This document shows positions 1-8,222 of a stretch of DNA of 64,000 nucleotides, piece by piece. Source of the DNA: Nonomuraea rubra (GTDB lineage Bacteria; Actinomycetota; Actinomycetes; Streptosporangiales; Streptosporangiaceae); assembly GCF_014207985.1 (NCBI RefSeq), contig NZ_JACHMI010000001.1, forward strand, positions 1,037,001 through 1,101,000, in the 5' to 3' direction. How positions within the stretch are numbered: position 1 is the first letter of the stretch; every line of letters begins with the position of its first letter. The translations under genes were made by a program, and so were the position numbers. Below the pieces are notes generated by a model. The model was given only the letters and a program-made list of their open reading frames with translations, ran no database searches and had not been told where the DNA came from.

Positions 1-836
1 CAGGGGTGGGTGGCGGTGGTCAGGCGTACCTTCCCGCGGAGTTGTACGCCGTCCGGGGTTTCGTGGGGGCGTAGGGCGTCGCGGATGGTGTCGCGGAGGG
101 TGGCGATCGCCGGTTCGTCGAGGTGGGAGAGGTTGTAGCGGACCGGGCCCATGGCGCAGATGTGGGTGGCCGCCTCGGTGGCGTCGCGGCCGAGGTTTTC
201 CATGGCTTCGACGATGGTCATGTCGATGCCGGTGAAGCCTGCGTCGGTCAGGACCTGGTGGATGCGGGTGGGATCGGTCATGGACATCATGCCCTGGGCG
301 GCGGGGGACGGGCGGCGCATGTGGTCGCGCAGGGCGGCGGTGGCGCGGGCGTAGTCGCCGTCGGGGGATGACGGGACCGAGGTGATGATGGCCAGGCGGC
401 CGCCGGGGCGGAGGGCGCGGGCGATGTTGGCGAAGCCGGCGACGAGGTCGGCGAAGAACATCACGCCGCCACGGCTGATGGCCACGTCGTACTTGCCGTC
501 GCCGAAGGCGTGGACCTGTGCGTCTCCCTGCTCGAAGACGGCGTTGTGCACGCCTTGGGCGGCGGCGTCGGCACGGGCTCGCTCCAGCATCGGGGCTGAC
601 AGGTCGATGCCCAGGGCGGTGCCTCGTGACGCCCTGCCGGCCGCCAGCAGGGTGGTGCGGCCGGTGCCGCATCCCACGTCCAGGACCTGGTCGTCCGCCT
701 GGATCGCGGCGGCGGTGAAGAGCGCGTCGTTGAAGCCGTCGAGCATGCCGTTGTAGTAGCGCGGGTTGTCGGCCCAGAGCTTGCCCTCCCATCCGTTCCA
801 GGCCTCGGCTTGTTGGGTGTTGGCGATGTCGAGCAT
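1..836 (-). CDS. Class I SAM-dependent methyltransferase, partial (C-terminus beyond left edge)
   Basis: About 278 codons are visible; the frame stays open to the left edge. The SAM-binding motif I (VLDVGCGTGR, about residues 51-60) is followed by an acidic loop (GIDLSAPML) and by RALRPGGRL, the usual UbiE/MenG-like Rossmann pattern. The substrate cannot be told from sequence. The ATG at 836 has GAGGGG about 7 nt upstream. The gene is transcribed away from a dense operator region (861-905) and has a TTGACG -35-like box at 914-919, so it is probably repressor controlled; no cognate regulator lies in the window next to it. It is divergent from nothing: the next gene, a peptidase, lies upstream on the same strand. 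Confidence 0.85.
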   Translation of the reverse strand, partial: MLDIANTQQAEAWNGWEGKLWADNPRYYNGMLDGFNDALFTAAAIQADDQVLDVGCGTGRTTLLAAGRASRGTALGIDLSAPMLERARADAAAQGVHNAVFEQGDAQVHAFGDGKYDVAISRGGVMFFADLVAGFANIARALRPGGRLAIITSVPSSPDGDYARATAALRDHMRRPSPAAQGMMSMTDPTRIHQVLTDAGFTGIDMTIVEAMENLGRDATEAATHICAMGPVRYNLSHLDEPAIATLRDTIRDALRPHETPDGVQLRGKVRLTTATHP

Positions 837-860
837 GATGCGACCCCTCGTCACTCGATT

Positions 861-905
861 ACTGGAGTTGGACTCTAGTGATTGTTACTAGAGTTAGACT
901 ATAGA
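861..905 (-). promoter_or_regulatory. Tandem 19-bp palindromic operator in front of the methyltransferase
   Basis: Two copies of one imperfect palindrome lie head to tail, 26 bp apart: ACTGGAGTTGGACTCTAGT (861-879) and ACTAGAGTTAGACTATAGA (887-905). They match at 15 of 19 positions. The junction also makes a perfect inverted repeat, ACTCTAGT (872-879) with ACTAGAGT (887-894). The sites sit between a TTGACG -35-like element (914-919, minus strand) and the start codon at 836, a position where a bound dimeric repressor would block transcription. That a TetR- or MarR-type regulator binds here is inference. Confidence 0.7.
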
Positions 906-933
906 AATGTAGGCGTCAAGGGGCGAGTGGTGA

Positions 934-2337
934 TCAGCAGGAGGTTTTGGCGGGGGGCAGGGTGCCGACTGTCAGGTAGCGGTTGATGTGGTCGCGGGCG
1001 CAGGTGTTCGTGCCGTAGAGGGTGTGGCCGGGGCCGTCGTGGCGGATGGTGACGCTGCCCGGGACCTGGGCGAGGACGCGTTCCGTTGCGTCCGACTCGC
1101 CCCATGCGCCTGCGGCGAGCAGGGGAGGGAGGTTGTCGGGGAGGGGCGCCGGTGGGTTGGTGACGGGGACGGGCCAGCCGATGCAGTTGAGGGTGTTCGT
1201 GGCGAAGGTGTTGGCGGCGCCGGCGTTGGGGGCGAGCTTGCGCAGCCGGGCGATCGTCGTCGTCAGTTGCTTGAGGGTGGTGAAGCGGGGCCAGTCGGTG
1301 CATTCCGTGACCGGGGTGGCCTGGTCGGGGTAGCGGGCGCCCCTGGCGGGGACGAAGTCGGAGGCGTCGCCCTTGCTCGCCTTGCGGATCGCGGTGGCCA
1401 GCTTGGGCCAGGCCGCTTCGCCCTGGCGGGCCAGGCCCAGGGCGAAGGATTGGAGGTCGCCGGACTTGTAGGCGACGTTCGGCGTCCTGGTGGGTACGGG
1501 GGTGCCGGTCGCGCGGGCGATCAGCTTGCGCCAGAGGGCGGGGACGTCCTTGCAGTCGTGGGCGGTGCACCAGGTGAAGAAGCGCCGCAGGTGCTGCTCG
1601 TTCGTGGTGGCCATGGCCTCGAGCTCTCGCTGCCAGTCGGCGGCGCTGTGGTTCCACGTGCCGTCCAGGACCATGGTGCGGAGGTTGCCTGGGAAGAGGC
1701 GGGCGTAGGCCTGGCCGTAGAAGCCCGCGTAGGAGGCGCCGTAGTAGTTGAGCCGGTCGTCGCCCAGTGCCTTTCTGATCGCCTCCATGTCTCTGGCGTG
1801 GTCGGCCGAGCTCATGTTGGCGAACAGCTCCGGGTCTTTCAGGCGGCAGGCCTCGGCGTAGCCGCGGTTGGTGTCGGACAGGCGGCCGAAGTCGGCGTCG
1901 TCGCGCGGGAGGTCGGCGATGGGGATGCGGGTCCAGGTGCATGGCAGGCCCGTGCTGAGGCCCTGGAACTGGTCGCTGCCGTAGCCTCGCGTGTCCCATG
2001 TGATGACGTCCATGCTCTTGCGCAGGTCGGTCCACCAGCTCTGGAGAGATCGGGTCATGGCGATGCCTGGGGCGCCCGGGCCGCCGTAGGCGATCAGGAC
2101 CGAGCCTTTCGGGGTGCCGGTGGATTTCAGGCGGCCGAGTCTGAGGGTGATCTTGCGGCCTTCCGGCTTCTGCCAGTCGGCCGGGACTTGGAGGTCGGCG
2201 CATTCCAGCCCGGTGTCGTTGTTGTTGTCGTTGGGGCATGGTTGCCAGCTGAGTGTGCTGGTGGTGGGGGCCGATGCTTGCAAGGGCTGCAGGGTTGTGC
2301 CGAGCATGGCGAGGGTCAGGGCGAGGGGCTTCAGCAT
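934..2337 (-). CDS. Secreted alpha/beta-hydrolase, tripeptidyl aminopeptidase type
   Basis: A 467-residue protein with an N-terminal signal peptide (MLKPLALTLAMLGTTLQ...ASA, cleavage expected near residue 23). GGPG at 85-88 forms the oxyanion loop, and the nucleophile elbow is GASYAG at 200-205, putting the catalytic serine at 202. The C-terminal TAP-like region carries an acidic candidate (GESD, about 415) and the histidine of GPGH at 438. This order is that of the Streptomyces SlpD/SlpE and Tap exported peptidases, which release N-terminal peptides from proteins outside the cell. Cysteines at 34, 46 and the C-terminal TSC could form disulfides. Single gene; the 380-bp stretch upstream is repetitive and non-coding. 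Confidence 0.88.
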   Translation of the reverse strand: MLKPLALTLAMLGTTLQPLQASAPTTSTLSWQPCPNDNNNDTGLECADLQVPADWQKPEGRKITLRLGRLKSTGTPKGSVLIAYGGPGAPGIAMTRSLQSWWTDLRKSMDVITWDTRGYGSDQFQGLSTGLPCTWTRIPIADLPRDDADFGRLSDTNRGYAEACRLKDPELFANMSSADHARDMEAIRKALGDDRLNYYGASYAGFYGQAYARLFPGNLRTMVLDGTWNHSAADWQRELEAMATTNEQHLRRFFTWCTAHDCKDVPALWRKLIARATGTPVPTRTPNVAYKSGDLQSFALGLARQGEAAWPKLATAIRKASKGDASDFVPARGARYPDQATPVTECTDWPRFTTLKQLTTTIARLRKLAPNAGAANTFATNTLNCIGWPVPVTNPPAPLPDNLPPLLAAGAWGESDATERVLAQVPGSVTIRHDGPGHTLYGTNTCARDHINRYLTVGTLPPAKTSC

Positions 2338-2719
2338 GCGTTCACGATGCCGGAGCGGGTGGGTGGGCCGCGTCGGACCACGGTTTGGTCTTCGGGGGAG
2401 GGATGTCGGACCACGGGTTGATCGACCGCGTGGTGAGGGAGAGCGGATCGCGTGGCTGGGCCAGGTCGGCGGGCGTGCCGGACAGGGAGGCAGGGGCGCC
2501 GTCTAGATCGGCCGCGTGCGGGGTGCGAGGTGGCACACCACGCCAGCGAGAGCTGCCGGGCGGGCGCCGGCGGAGGTACGCGGTCACGTAGTGCCAAGCC
2601 GCCGAACGGGCGTCGGCGGAGGTACGCGGTCACGCGGCGGAGAACCGCCGAGAAGGGCGCCGGCGGACGAACGTCGTCACGCCGGCGCCGAAACTTCCAA
2701 GGGCCGGTGCGGCCCGGGA
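2338..2719. other. Non-coding gap with degenerate direct repeats
   Basis: I see no convincing gene between the two minus-strand peptidase genes. The left half (2338-2520) should hold the promoter of the 934-2337 gene; no clear -10/-35 pair stands out. The right half holds three imperfect direct repeats (separate entry). Open frames crossing the gap are Arg/Pro-rich shadows without start signals. Confidence 0.6.
2562..2681. repeat. Three 27-bp direct repeats with 46-47 bp period
   Basis: Copies start at 2562, 2608 and 2655. The first two share the core GCGGAGGTACGCGGTCACG and differ at one base overall. The third is more diverged (GGACGAACGTCGTCACG). Each copy is preceded by a variable CCGCC-rich spacer that could pair with the GGCGG inside the repeat. 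They lie just downstream of the S9 peptidase stop codon, so they may be a degenerate terminator or an RNA-level processing element; function unknown. Confidence 0.6.
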
Positions 2720-4783
2720 TCAGCCCAGTGACTTCTTCAGGAAGTCCACCTGGAGCAGCATCAGGTTCTCCGCCACAACCTCCTGCGGCGTCATATGCGT
2801 TACCCCCGACAACGGCAACACACTGTGCTGCCGCCCAGCCGCCAGCAACGCCGACGACAGCCGCAGGGTATGCGCGGCCACCACGTTGTCATCGGCCAGC
2901 CCGTGGATGAGCATCAACGGCCGCTCCAGCTTGGCCGCGTCCGCGAACAGCGACGACTTCTCGTACACCTCCGGCTGCTGCCCCGGATCCCCCAGGTACC
3001 GCTCGGTGTAGCAGGTGTCGTACAGCCGCCAGTCCGTCACCGGCGCCCCCGCCACCGCGGCGTGGAACACGTCGGGGCGGCGCAGCACCGCGAGCGCCGC
3101 CAGGAAGCCGCCGAACGACCAGCCGCGGATGGCCACCCGCGTCAGGTCGAGGTCGTCGGGGTACTGCTCGGCCACGCCGTGCAGCGCGTCGATCTGGTCC
3201 TCCAGGGCGGGGGTCGCCAGGTCGCCGAGCACGGCGCGCTCCCACTCGGTGCCCCGGCCTGGGGTGCCGCGGCCGTCGGCCACGATGACGGCGAAGCCCT
3301 GCTCGGCGAACCACTGGCTCTCCAGGAACGCCCCGCGCCGGTTGAGCACCCGCTGCGCGTGCGGCCCGCCGTACGGGTCCATGAGGACGGGGAGCCTGCC
3401 GGACCCCTGCTCGTACCAGGTGGGCAGCACCACGGCGGTGGCCAGCTCGCGGCTGCCGGAGCGGCCGAGCGAGACGCGCAGGTCGAGGCCGGGGCGCTCG
3501 GCGAACGACGGGATCGGGACGGCCATGCCGTCGCGGCGGACGACCGTGGTCGAGACGCCCTCGTCGTCGAGGCTCTGCTCGCTCAGCACGCCGACCCCGC
3601 CCGCCATCCGCCCGGAGAACACCCCGGAACGGGTCGAGACGGGCAGCAGCGAGTGCCCGTCCCACGTCCACAGGTGGATCTCGGTGGGGTCGCCGCTCGC
3701 GCTGAACAGCACGCTGTCGTGGTCGACGTCGAGCACGGCGCGCACCTGCAGCGTCGGCGGGGTGACGGCGCGGTCGCCGACGAACAGCCGGTGGCCGCCC
3801 TCGGAGTTGGCCACCCAGACCAGCGAGCCGTCGTCGAGGTGCGCGGGCACGCCGCCGACGATGTCGATCCACGCCGGGTCCGTGTCCTCGCGCACGAGGG
3901 TGGACGCGCCGGTCGCCGGATCGACCGAGAACAGCCGCATCGTCCGCTGGTCGCGGGTCAGCGTCACGATCGACAGCGCGTGGGAGTCCCACGCCGCCGT
4001 GACGAGGTACTCCTCCTCGTACGGCACCGCCACCCGCGACCCGTCGAGCCCCAGCACGAACAGCTCGGTACGCGCGTTGGGCGTGCCCGCGGCCGGATAG
4101 CGCTGGGCCGTCGGCGTGCGGTCGGGGTTGGCCGGGTCGGCGATGTGCCACACGTGCACGGGAGCCTCGTCGGCCCGCTCGACGAGGAGCGCGTCGCCGT
4201 CGGGCGACCACCAGTAGCCGCGCATGCGGTCCATCTCCTCGGCGGCGATGAACTCGGCCAGCCCGTACGTCACCGTCTCCGACTCCGGCGAGGCCAGCGC
4301 ACGGGAGTGGCCGGTGGTCAGGTCGTGCACCATCAGCGAGCCGTTGCAGACGTAGGCGACGTGCCGCCCGTCGGGCGAGAGGCGCGGGTCGATGACGGGG
4401 CCGGGCGAGTAGAGCCGGTTCGTCTCCCCGTTCGCCAGGTCGACCACGTGCAGCCCGCCGGACAGCGCGAAGCAGGCCCTGGTCAGCGCGGTGTCGGCGG
4501 CGTAGGCGACCACGCCGCCCGCGGCCTCGCGGCTGCGCTCGCGCCTGGCGCGCTCCTCCGGCGGCAGGTCCTCCTCGTCGGCGTGGAGCGTGCGCGGATC
4601 GACCACCAGCCGCTCGACGTGGGTCTCGGTGTCGAGCTCCCACAGGCAGGTCACCGGATCGGTGCCCGACCTCGTCCGCAGGAACACCACCCGGCCGCCG
4701 TCCGGGGAGATCGTGAAGCCGCGGGGAACCCCCAGGGTGAATCGTCGGGTCCTGGCTGACAGGCGCGGGAAGCTCTCGCTCAT
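2720..4783 (-). CDS. Prolyl oligopeptidase family protein, dipeptidyl-peptidase IV-like (S9)
   Basis: A 687-residue protein with no signal peptide, so probably cytosolic. An N-terminal beta-propeller region (repeated SPDG motifs at 26-29 and 136-139) carries the double-glutamate motif AAEEMDR (EE at 182-183), which in DPP-IV binds the substrate amino terminus. The C-terminal hydrolase domain has GWSFGG with Ser556, an acidic residue in HGLADDN (about 631) and His663 in GVTHMT. Together these predict removal of Xaa-Pro type dipeptides. Start chosen at the ATG at 4783, which has TGAGG just upstream. A much longer frame continues to 5728 but runs antisense through mshB and is not real. Divergent from mshB with a 33-bp gap. 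Confidence 0.92.
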   Translation of the reverse strand: MSESFPRLSARTRRFTLGVPRGFTISPDGGRVVFLRTRSGTDPVTCLWELDTETHVERLVVDPRTLHADEEDLPPEERARRERSREAAGGVVAYAADTALTRACFALSGGLHVVDLANGETNRLYSPGPVIDPRLSPDGRHVAYVCNGSLMVHDLTTGHSRALASPESETVTYGLAEFIAAEEMDRMRGYWWSPDGDALLVERADEAPVHVWHIADPANPDRTPTAQRYPAAGTPNARTELFVLGLDGSRVAVPYEEEYLVTAAWDSHALSIVTLTRDQRTMRLFSVDPATGASTLVREDTDPAWIDIVGGVPAHLDDGSLVWVANSEGGHRLFVGDRAVTPPTLQVRAVLDVDHDSVLFSASGDPTEIHLWTWDGHSLLPVSTRSGVFSGRMAGGVGVLSEQSLDDEGVSTTVVRRDGMAVPIPSFAERPGLDLRVSLGRSGSRELATAVVLPTWYEQGSGRLPVLMDPYGGPHAQRVLNRRGAFLESQWFAEQGFAVIVADGRGTPGRGTEWERAVLGDLATPALEDQIDALHGVAEQYPDDLDLTRVAIRGWSFGGFLAALAVLRRPDVFHAAVAGAPVTDWRLYDTCYTERYLGDPGQQPEVYEKSSLFADAAKLERPLMLIHGLADDNVVAAHTLRLSSALLAAGRQHSVLPLSGVTHMTPQEVVAENLMLLQVDFLKKSLG

Positions 4784-4816
4784 GGCCTCAATCCTGCCAT
4801 TGCTACGCTCGTGGGC

Positions 4817-5722
4817 ATGACTGATCGACGGCTCCTGCTCGTGCACGCCCACCCGGACGACGAGTCGATCGGCACCGGCGCGACCATGGCCAAGTACGTC
4901 GCGGAAGGCGCCCACGTCACGCTGGTGACCTGCACCCTCGGCGAGGAGGGGGAGATCATCCCCGGTGATCTCGCGCACCTGGCCGCCGACCGGGGCGACG
5001 CGCTGGGCCCGTACCGGATCGGCGAGCTCGCGGCGGCGTGCCAGGCGCTGGGCGTCGAGGACCACCGGTTCCTCGGCGAGCCGGGCCGCTGGCGCGATTC
5101 CGGCATGATGGGCGTGGCCTCCAACGACCACCCGCGCGCGTTCTGGGGCGCCGACCTCGACGAGGCGGCGGGGGAGCTGGTCAAGGTCATCCGCGAGGTA
5201 CGCCCGCAGGTCCTCGTCACCTACGACGCCAACGGCTTCTACGGCCACCCCGACCACATCCAGGCGCACCGGGTTTCGCGCAGGGCGTTCGAGCTGGCGG
5301 CGAAGCCGGGCTTCGGCGAGGGCGAGCCGTGGCAGATCGCGAAGTTCTACCACACGGCCGTCGCCAGGTCCGTCATGCGGCGCGCGGCCGAGGCGCTGGG
5401 CGAGGCGGACGTCGACTTCCTGACGGAGAACGTCGACGACATGCCGTTCGGCAGCCCCGACGAGGACATCACCACCGAGATCGACGCCCGCCCCTGGATC
5501 GGCAACAAGCTGGAGGCGCTGCGCGCGCACGCCACCCAGATCAGCGTCCGGCCCCCCTGGTACGCGCTGTCGAACAACATCGGCCAGGAGGTGCTGGCGG
5601 TCGAGCACTACACGCTGGCCATCGGCGTCCCCGGCCCTCCGGTGCCAGGGCCGCCGGTCGACGCGGGAGGCCTCGGTGAGCCGCACAACCGCGAGAACGA
5701 TCTCTTCGCGGGCATCCACTAA
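4817..5722 (+). CDS. mshB: N-acetyl-1-D-myo-inositol-2-amino-2-deoxy-alpha-D-glucopyranoside deacetylase (mycothiol step 2)
   Basis: A 301-residue PIG-L family deacetylase. The zinc site is readable: AHPDDE at 11-16 (His12, Asp15) and GHPDH at 143-147 (His147), nearly the same positions as in the characterised M. tuberculosis enzyme. MshB removes the acetyl group from GlcNAc-inositol before MshC adds cysteine. A TACGCT box at 4804-4809 ends 7 nt before the ATG at 4817 and there is no Shine-Dalgarno, so the mRNA is probably leaderless. The DUF6113 gene follows after 11 bp, the usual neighbour. No mshA, mshC or mshD is visible; the cysS-like gene at 10.8-12.2 kb is not mshC. Confidence 0.95.
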   Translation: MTDRRLLLVHAHPDDESIGTGATMAKYVAEGAHVTLVTCTLGEEGEIIPGDLAHLAADRGDALGPYRIGELAAACQALGVEDHRFLGEPGRWRDSGMMGVASNDHPRAFWGADLDEAAGELVKVIREVRPQVLVTYDANGFYGHPDHIQAHRVSRRAFELAAKPGFGEGEPWQIAKFYHTAVARSVMRRAAEALGEADVDFLTENVDDMPFGSPDEDITTEIDARPWIGNKLEALRAHATQISVRPPWYALSNNIGQEVLAVEHYTLAIGVPGPPVPGPPVDAGGLGEPHNRENDLFAGIH

Positions 5723-5733
5723 CCTCATTCGAC

Positions 5734-6159
5734 ATGGAACATCGCAGCCAGGCCGAGTCGGCGCTGGGCGGGGCGGCGTACGGCATGCTGTTCGTGCTCG
5801 GGGTCGTCATGGCCGTCGTGGGCGGCTTCACGCATCCCACGTTGCAGGTGGGGGCGATCCCGGTGTCGGCGATCGTCTGGGTGCTGGCGCTGTTCGGGGT
5901 GTGCCTGGGGGCGGGCAGGCTGATGCGCGCCAGGCTGGGGGCGATGGTGACGGCGCTCGGCTGGCTGCTGGTGACCATGCCGTTCACGCTGGAGCTGGGG
6001 ATGGGGGACCTGGTGATCGCGTCGGGTCCGCCCGGGTACGTCTACCTGTACGGGGGATTGGTGGGCCTCGTCGGGGCCTATCTGCTTTCGCCCACGTCGG
6101 GAGGGGGATCATGGCTCTTGCGGGGGTACCCCTCCGAAAAACCAGACGTAGAGGCATAA
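5734..6159 (+). CDS. DUF6113-type integral membrane protein
   Basis: 141 residues with about four hydrophobic segments (roughly 14-33, 40-60, 68-88 and 100-118) and short polar ends. The composition and its place directly downstream of mshB match the DUF6113 family that accompanies mshB in actinomycetes. No catalytic motif is visible and the function is unknown. The ATG at 5734 follows the mshB stop by 11 bp, so the two are very likely co-transcribed; the flavin reductase gene follows 9 bp later and may be the third gene of the unit. Confidence 0.8.
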   Translation: MEHRSQAESALGGAAYGMLFVLGVVMAVVGGFTHPTLQVGAIPVSAIVWVLALFGVCLGAGRLMRARLGAMVTALGWLLVTMPFTLELGMGDLVIASGPPGYVYLYGGLVGLVGAYLLSPTSGGGSWLLRGYPSEKPDVEA

Positions 6160-6168
6160 AGTAGCTAG

Positions 6169-6663
6169 GTGCATTCCATCGAGCGGCACGTGGACCCGGG
6201 AGCGTATCGGAAGGTCGTCGGCCGCTTCGCCACCGGAGTCGCGATCGTGACGACCAGGCTGGGCGACGTCGATCACGCGATGACGATCAACTCCTTCACC
6301 TCCGTCTCCCTCGATCCCCTGCTCGTGCTGTTCTGCGCAGAGAAGGTGGCGCGTTTCCACGACGCCGTGATGGAGTCCGGGGTGTGGGGCGTGTCGGTCC
6401 TGCCGGCGTCCATGGAGGACGCCTCGCGCTTCTTCGCCCATCGGGGCAGGCCGCTGAACGGGCAGCTGCGCAGCTGGCCGCACCATCGGGGGGAGTCGGG
6501 GGTGGCGCTGTTCGACGGGGCCATCGCCACGGTGGAGTGCGCGACCACGGCGGTGCACGACGGCGGCGACCACTCGATCGTGGTGGGCGAGGTGACGGCG
6601 CTGGGCACGCCGTCGGACGGGGCGCCGCTCCTCTACCACGAGGGCCGCTACAAGTCCCTGTGA
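6169..6663 (+). CDS. Flavin reductase domain protein (FMN-binding split barrel)
   Basis: 164 residues. The N-terminal RFATGVAIVTT followed by MTINSFTSVSLDP is the conserved pattern of the HpaC/ActVB flavin reductase fold, and the C-terminal half has VVGEVTAL and a final LLYHEGRY. Such proteins use NAD(P)H to reduce FMN or FAD, supplying reduced flavin to a monooxygenase, although some members are oxygenases or F420-linked. Starts at GTG 6169 with GAGG about 14 nt upstream. It is probably the last gene of the mshB unit: a perfect terminator hairpin follows 7 bp after its stop. The partner oxygenase is not in the window. Confidence 0.88.
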   Translation: MHSIERHVDPGAYRKVVGRFATGVAIVTTRLGDVDHAMTINSFTSVSLDPLLVLFCAEKVARFHDAVMESGVWGVSVLPASMEDASRFFAHRGRPLNGQLRSWPHHRGESGVALFDGAIATVECATTAVHDGGDHSIVVGEVTALGTPSDGAPLLYHEGRYKSL

Positions 6664-6669
6664 ACCGAG

Positions 6670-6696
6670 CCGGGCCAGGCACGTGGCCTGGCCCGG
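6670..6696. terminator. Bidirectional terminator hairpin
   Basis: A perfect 11-bp stem, CCGGGCCAGGC (6670-6680) with GCCTGGCCCGG (6686-6696), and a 5-nt loop. It lies between the stop codons of the convergent flavin reductase gene and the Thr/Pro-repeat gene and can serve both. There is no U tract, as usual in actinomycetes. Confidence 0.85.
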
Positions 6697-6712
6697 ACAG
6701 GGTGTCGCGGCC

Positions 6713-7675
6713 CTACTGGGCGGCGGGAGCGCTGACCGACTCCGACGGCGAGGCCGTCGCGGTGTCGGTGGGAACACTCGTGTCGGTCGGGACGCTGGTG
6801 TCGGTCGGTGTCGGGTCCGCGGGCACCTCGGTCGGCGGCGGACAGGTCGGAATCTCGGTGGGGGTCTCGGTGGGGGTCTCGGTGGGGGTCAGGGTCTCCG
6901 TGGGGCTGACCGTGGGAGACACGGTGTCCGTCGGAGGGGTGACGGTCGGGGTTTCGGACACGGTCGGCGTCGGGGTCTCCGAAACGGTCGGGGTCTCCGA
7001 GACGGTCGGGGTCTCCGAGACGGTCGGGGTCTCCGAAACGGTGGGCGTCACGGTCCCCGTCGGGGTGACGGTGACGGTGGGTTCCTCCGAGGGTGGAAGG
7101 GTGTCCGTCGGCTCGACGTACGGCTGACAGGTGAACGTCTCCGTGACCGTCGGCCCCGGCTCGGTGACGGTGACCGTGGGACCTGGTTCGGTCACCGTGA
7201 CCGTCTCGCGGACGGTGACGGTCGGCAGGGGCGCCATGCTGACACCGGCCTGCCCTCGCTTCTTGTACGTGCCCCGGCCCAGCCGGGTGGTGGCGCTACC
7301 TTCGCCCCCGACGACCGTGAGGTCCACACTCGCGGTCTTACACGCTCTCCTCTTGCACACTCGCTGATCGACGTTGAAGAACGCCGCCCCTTCGTAGGTG
7401 ACCGAGACGTTCAGATAGGAGACGCCTCGCCTCTTGACCACCCGCGTCTCCGCGGTGTACTCCCCCTCAGTAGGGGGGCTGGTGGTCTCGGTCGGGGTCG
7501 GCGACGTCGTGGGGGGCGGCGACGTCGATGGGTCGCCGGCTAACGCCACCTGCGCGTTGAGAGGAGTGTCAGTGAATCGTAGGGAATCGGTCGCTGACGT
7601 CTGGGTGATCGCGACTCCGCCGGCTCCTGCCAGTGCGACGGTGCCGAGCAGCGCGCCCAGGATGGAGAATCTCAT
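6713..7675 (-). CDS. Secreted Thr/Pro-rich repeat protein of unknown function
   Basis: 320 residues from ATG 7675, which has AGGA just upstream. A signal peptide (MRFSILGALLGTVALAGAGGVA) is followed by a Ser/Thr/Pro linker and a 90-residue central part with two cysteines (RVCKRRAC) that looks folded. The rest is repeats: TVTVTEPGP twice, then TPTVSE and TPTE units, ending in SAPAAQ. Such Thr/Pro tails are typical of cell-wall-spanning, possibly O-glycosylated regions, but there is no LPxTG or membrane anchor, so it is probably released or loosely wall-bound. A promoter with GGTCAA at 7734-7739 and TCATTA at 7710-7715 (minus-strand TTGACC-18-TAATGA) precedes it. No family recognised. Confidence 0.8.
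   Translation of the reverse strand: MRFSILGALLGTVALAGAGGVAITQTSATDSLRFTDTPLNAQVALAGDPSTSPPPTTSPTPTETTSPPTEGEYTAETRVVKRRGVSYLNVSVTYEGAAFFNVDQRVCKRRACKTASVDLTVVGGEGSATTRLGRGTYKKRGQAGVSMAPLPTVTVRETVTVTEPGPTVTVTEPGPTVTETFTCQPYVEPTDTLPPSEEPTVTVTPTGTVTPTVSETPTVSETPTVSETPTVSETPTPTVSETPTVTPPTDTVSPTVSPTETLTPTETPTETPTEIPTCPPPTEVPADPTPTDTSVPTDTSVPTDTATASPSESVSAPAAQ
6852..7043. repeat. In-frame 12-bp and 18-bp tandem repeats inside the Thr/Pro protein gene
   Basis: About four copies of a 12-bp unit (GTCTCGGTGGGG on the plus strand, near 6852-6890) encode TPTE. Four nearly identical 18-bp units (GGGGTCTCCGAGACGGTC type, about 6972-7043) encode PTVSET. Both periods are multiples of three, so copy-number change keeps the reading frame and only alters tail length. 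Confidence 0.8.
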
Positions 7676-7709
7676 AATCCTGCTCTTGTGGGAGATTTCA
7701 GGACGGGGA

Positions 7710-7739
7710 TCATTATTCCGACTTGTCAAGATTGGTCAA
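7710..7739 (-). promoter_or_regulatory. SigA-type promoter of the Thr/Pro protein gene
   Basis: On the minus strand TTGACC (7734-7739) and TAATGA (7710-7715) are separated by 18 bp, close to the housekeeping consensus. The start codon lies 35 bp downstream at 7675. Confidence 0.65.
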
Positions 7740-7750
7740 GGCTCTGACGC

Positions 7751-8170
7751 ATGAACAGGCGCTTGCGGTTCCGGCGCGCGGTGAATTACGTGAATCTCTC
7801 CACACCGCTCGGCCTGCTGATCGCGATCGTGGGCGGCGCGTCCAGGCTGCCCGGCCCCGACGGCCTCATCCTGGCCTTCGGCTACCGCTACCGCTTCCCC
7901 GTCGCCGGGGCGTTCACGGTCGGGAACGTGGTCCTGACCAGGAGAGACGCGCTGGACGAGCGGCTTGTCCTGCACGAGGGGCGGCACGCCACGCAGTGGG
8001 CCTGGTGCCTCGGGCTGCCGATGTTGCCGCTCTATCTGCTGGCCATGCTCGGCTCGGTGATCGTCTGCGGCCATCAGGCTTCGTACAACGTCTTCGAACG
8101 CCTGGCCGGTCTGGACGACGGCGGATATCCGCACAAGCACCTGTGGTGGCGGCGAACCAGGAGCTCCTGA
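7751..8170 (+). CDS. Small membrane protein with an HExxHxxQ zinc-protease-like motif
   Basis: 139 residues. The motif LHEGRHATQWAW places His75, Glu76, His79 and Gln82 in an HExxHxxQ arrangement, and NVFERLAG (Glu116) could supply a third ligand in the helix that follows. Hydrophobic stretches lie at about 18-30 and 89-107, so it is probably membrane-attached. The motif resembles the minimal metallopeptidase-like cores seen in DUF4157-type proteins, but I cannot assign a family and activity is unproven. It starts 75 bp from the divergent Thr/Pro protein gene and is followed by a strong hairpin. It may work on the exported neighbour, but that is only a guess from position. Confidence 0.7.
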   Translation: MNRRLRFRRAVNYVNLSTPLGLLIAIVGGASRLPGPDGLILAFGYRYRFPVAGAFTVGNVVLTRRDALDERLVLHEGRHATQWAWCLGLPMLPLYLLAMLGSVIVCGHQASYNVFERLAGLDDGGYPHKHLWWRRTRSS

Positions 8171-8187
8171 TTGACACGGTCTGTAAG

Positions 8188-8218
8188 GGGCGCCACCCCT
8201 GCGCGAGGGGCGGCGCCC
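8188..8218. terminator. Bidirectional terminator hairpin
   Basis: GGGCGCC (8188-8194) pairs with GGCGCCC (8212-8218), then after one A/C mismatch CCCCT pairs with AGGGG around a 5-nt loop. It separates the convergent HExxH protein gene and the acylase gene. Confidence 0.8.
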
Positions 8219-8222
8219 GGCG

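Noticed and set aside
988..2421. Long plus-strand open frame opposite the tripeptidyl peptidase gene
   Set aside because: Gly/Ala/Val-rich mirror of a real gene in high-GC DNA; no start signal or motif.
4784..5728. Upstream extension of the S9 peptidase frame to about 1000 residues
   Set aside because: The extension lies entirely antisense to mshB, has Arg/Val/Asp-rich shadow composition, and the family start fits ATG 4783.
6852..7043. CRISPR-like regular repeats
   Set aside because: Units are 12 and 18 bp, have no unique spacers and are in-frame codons of the Thr/Pro protein.
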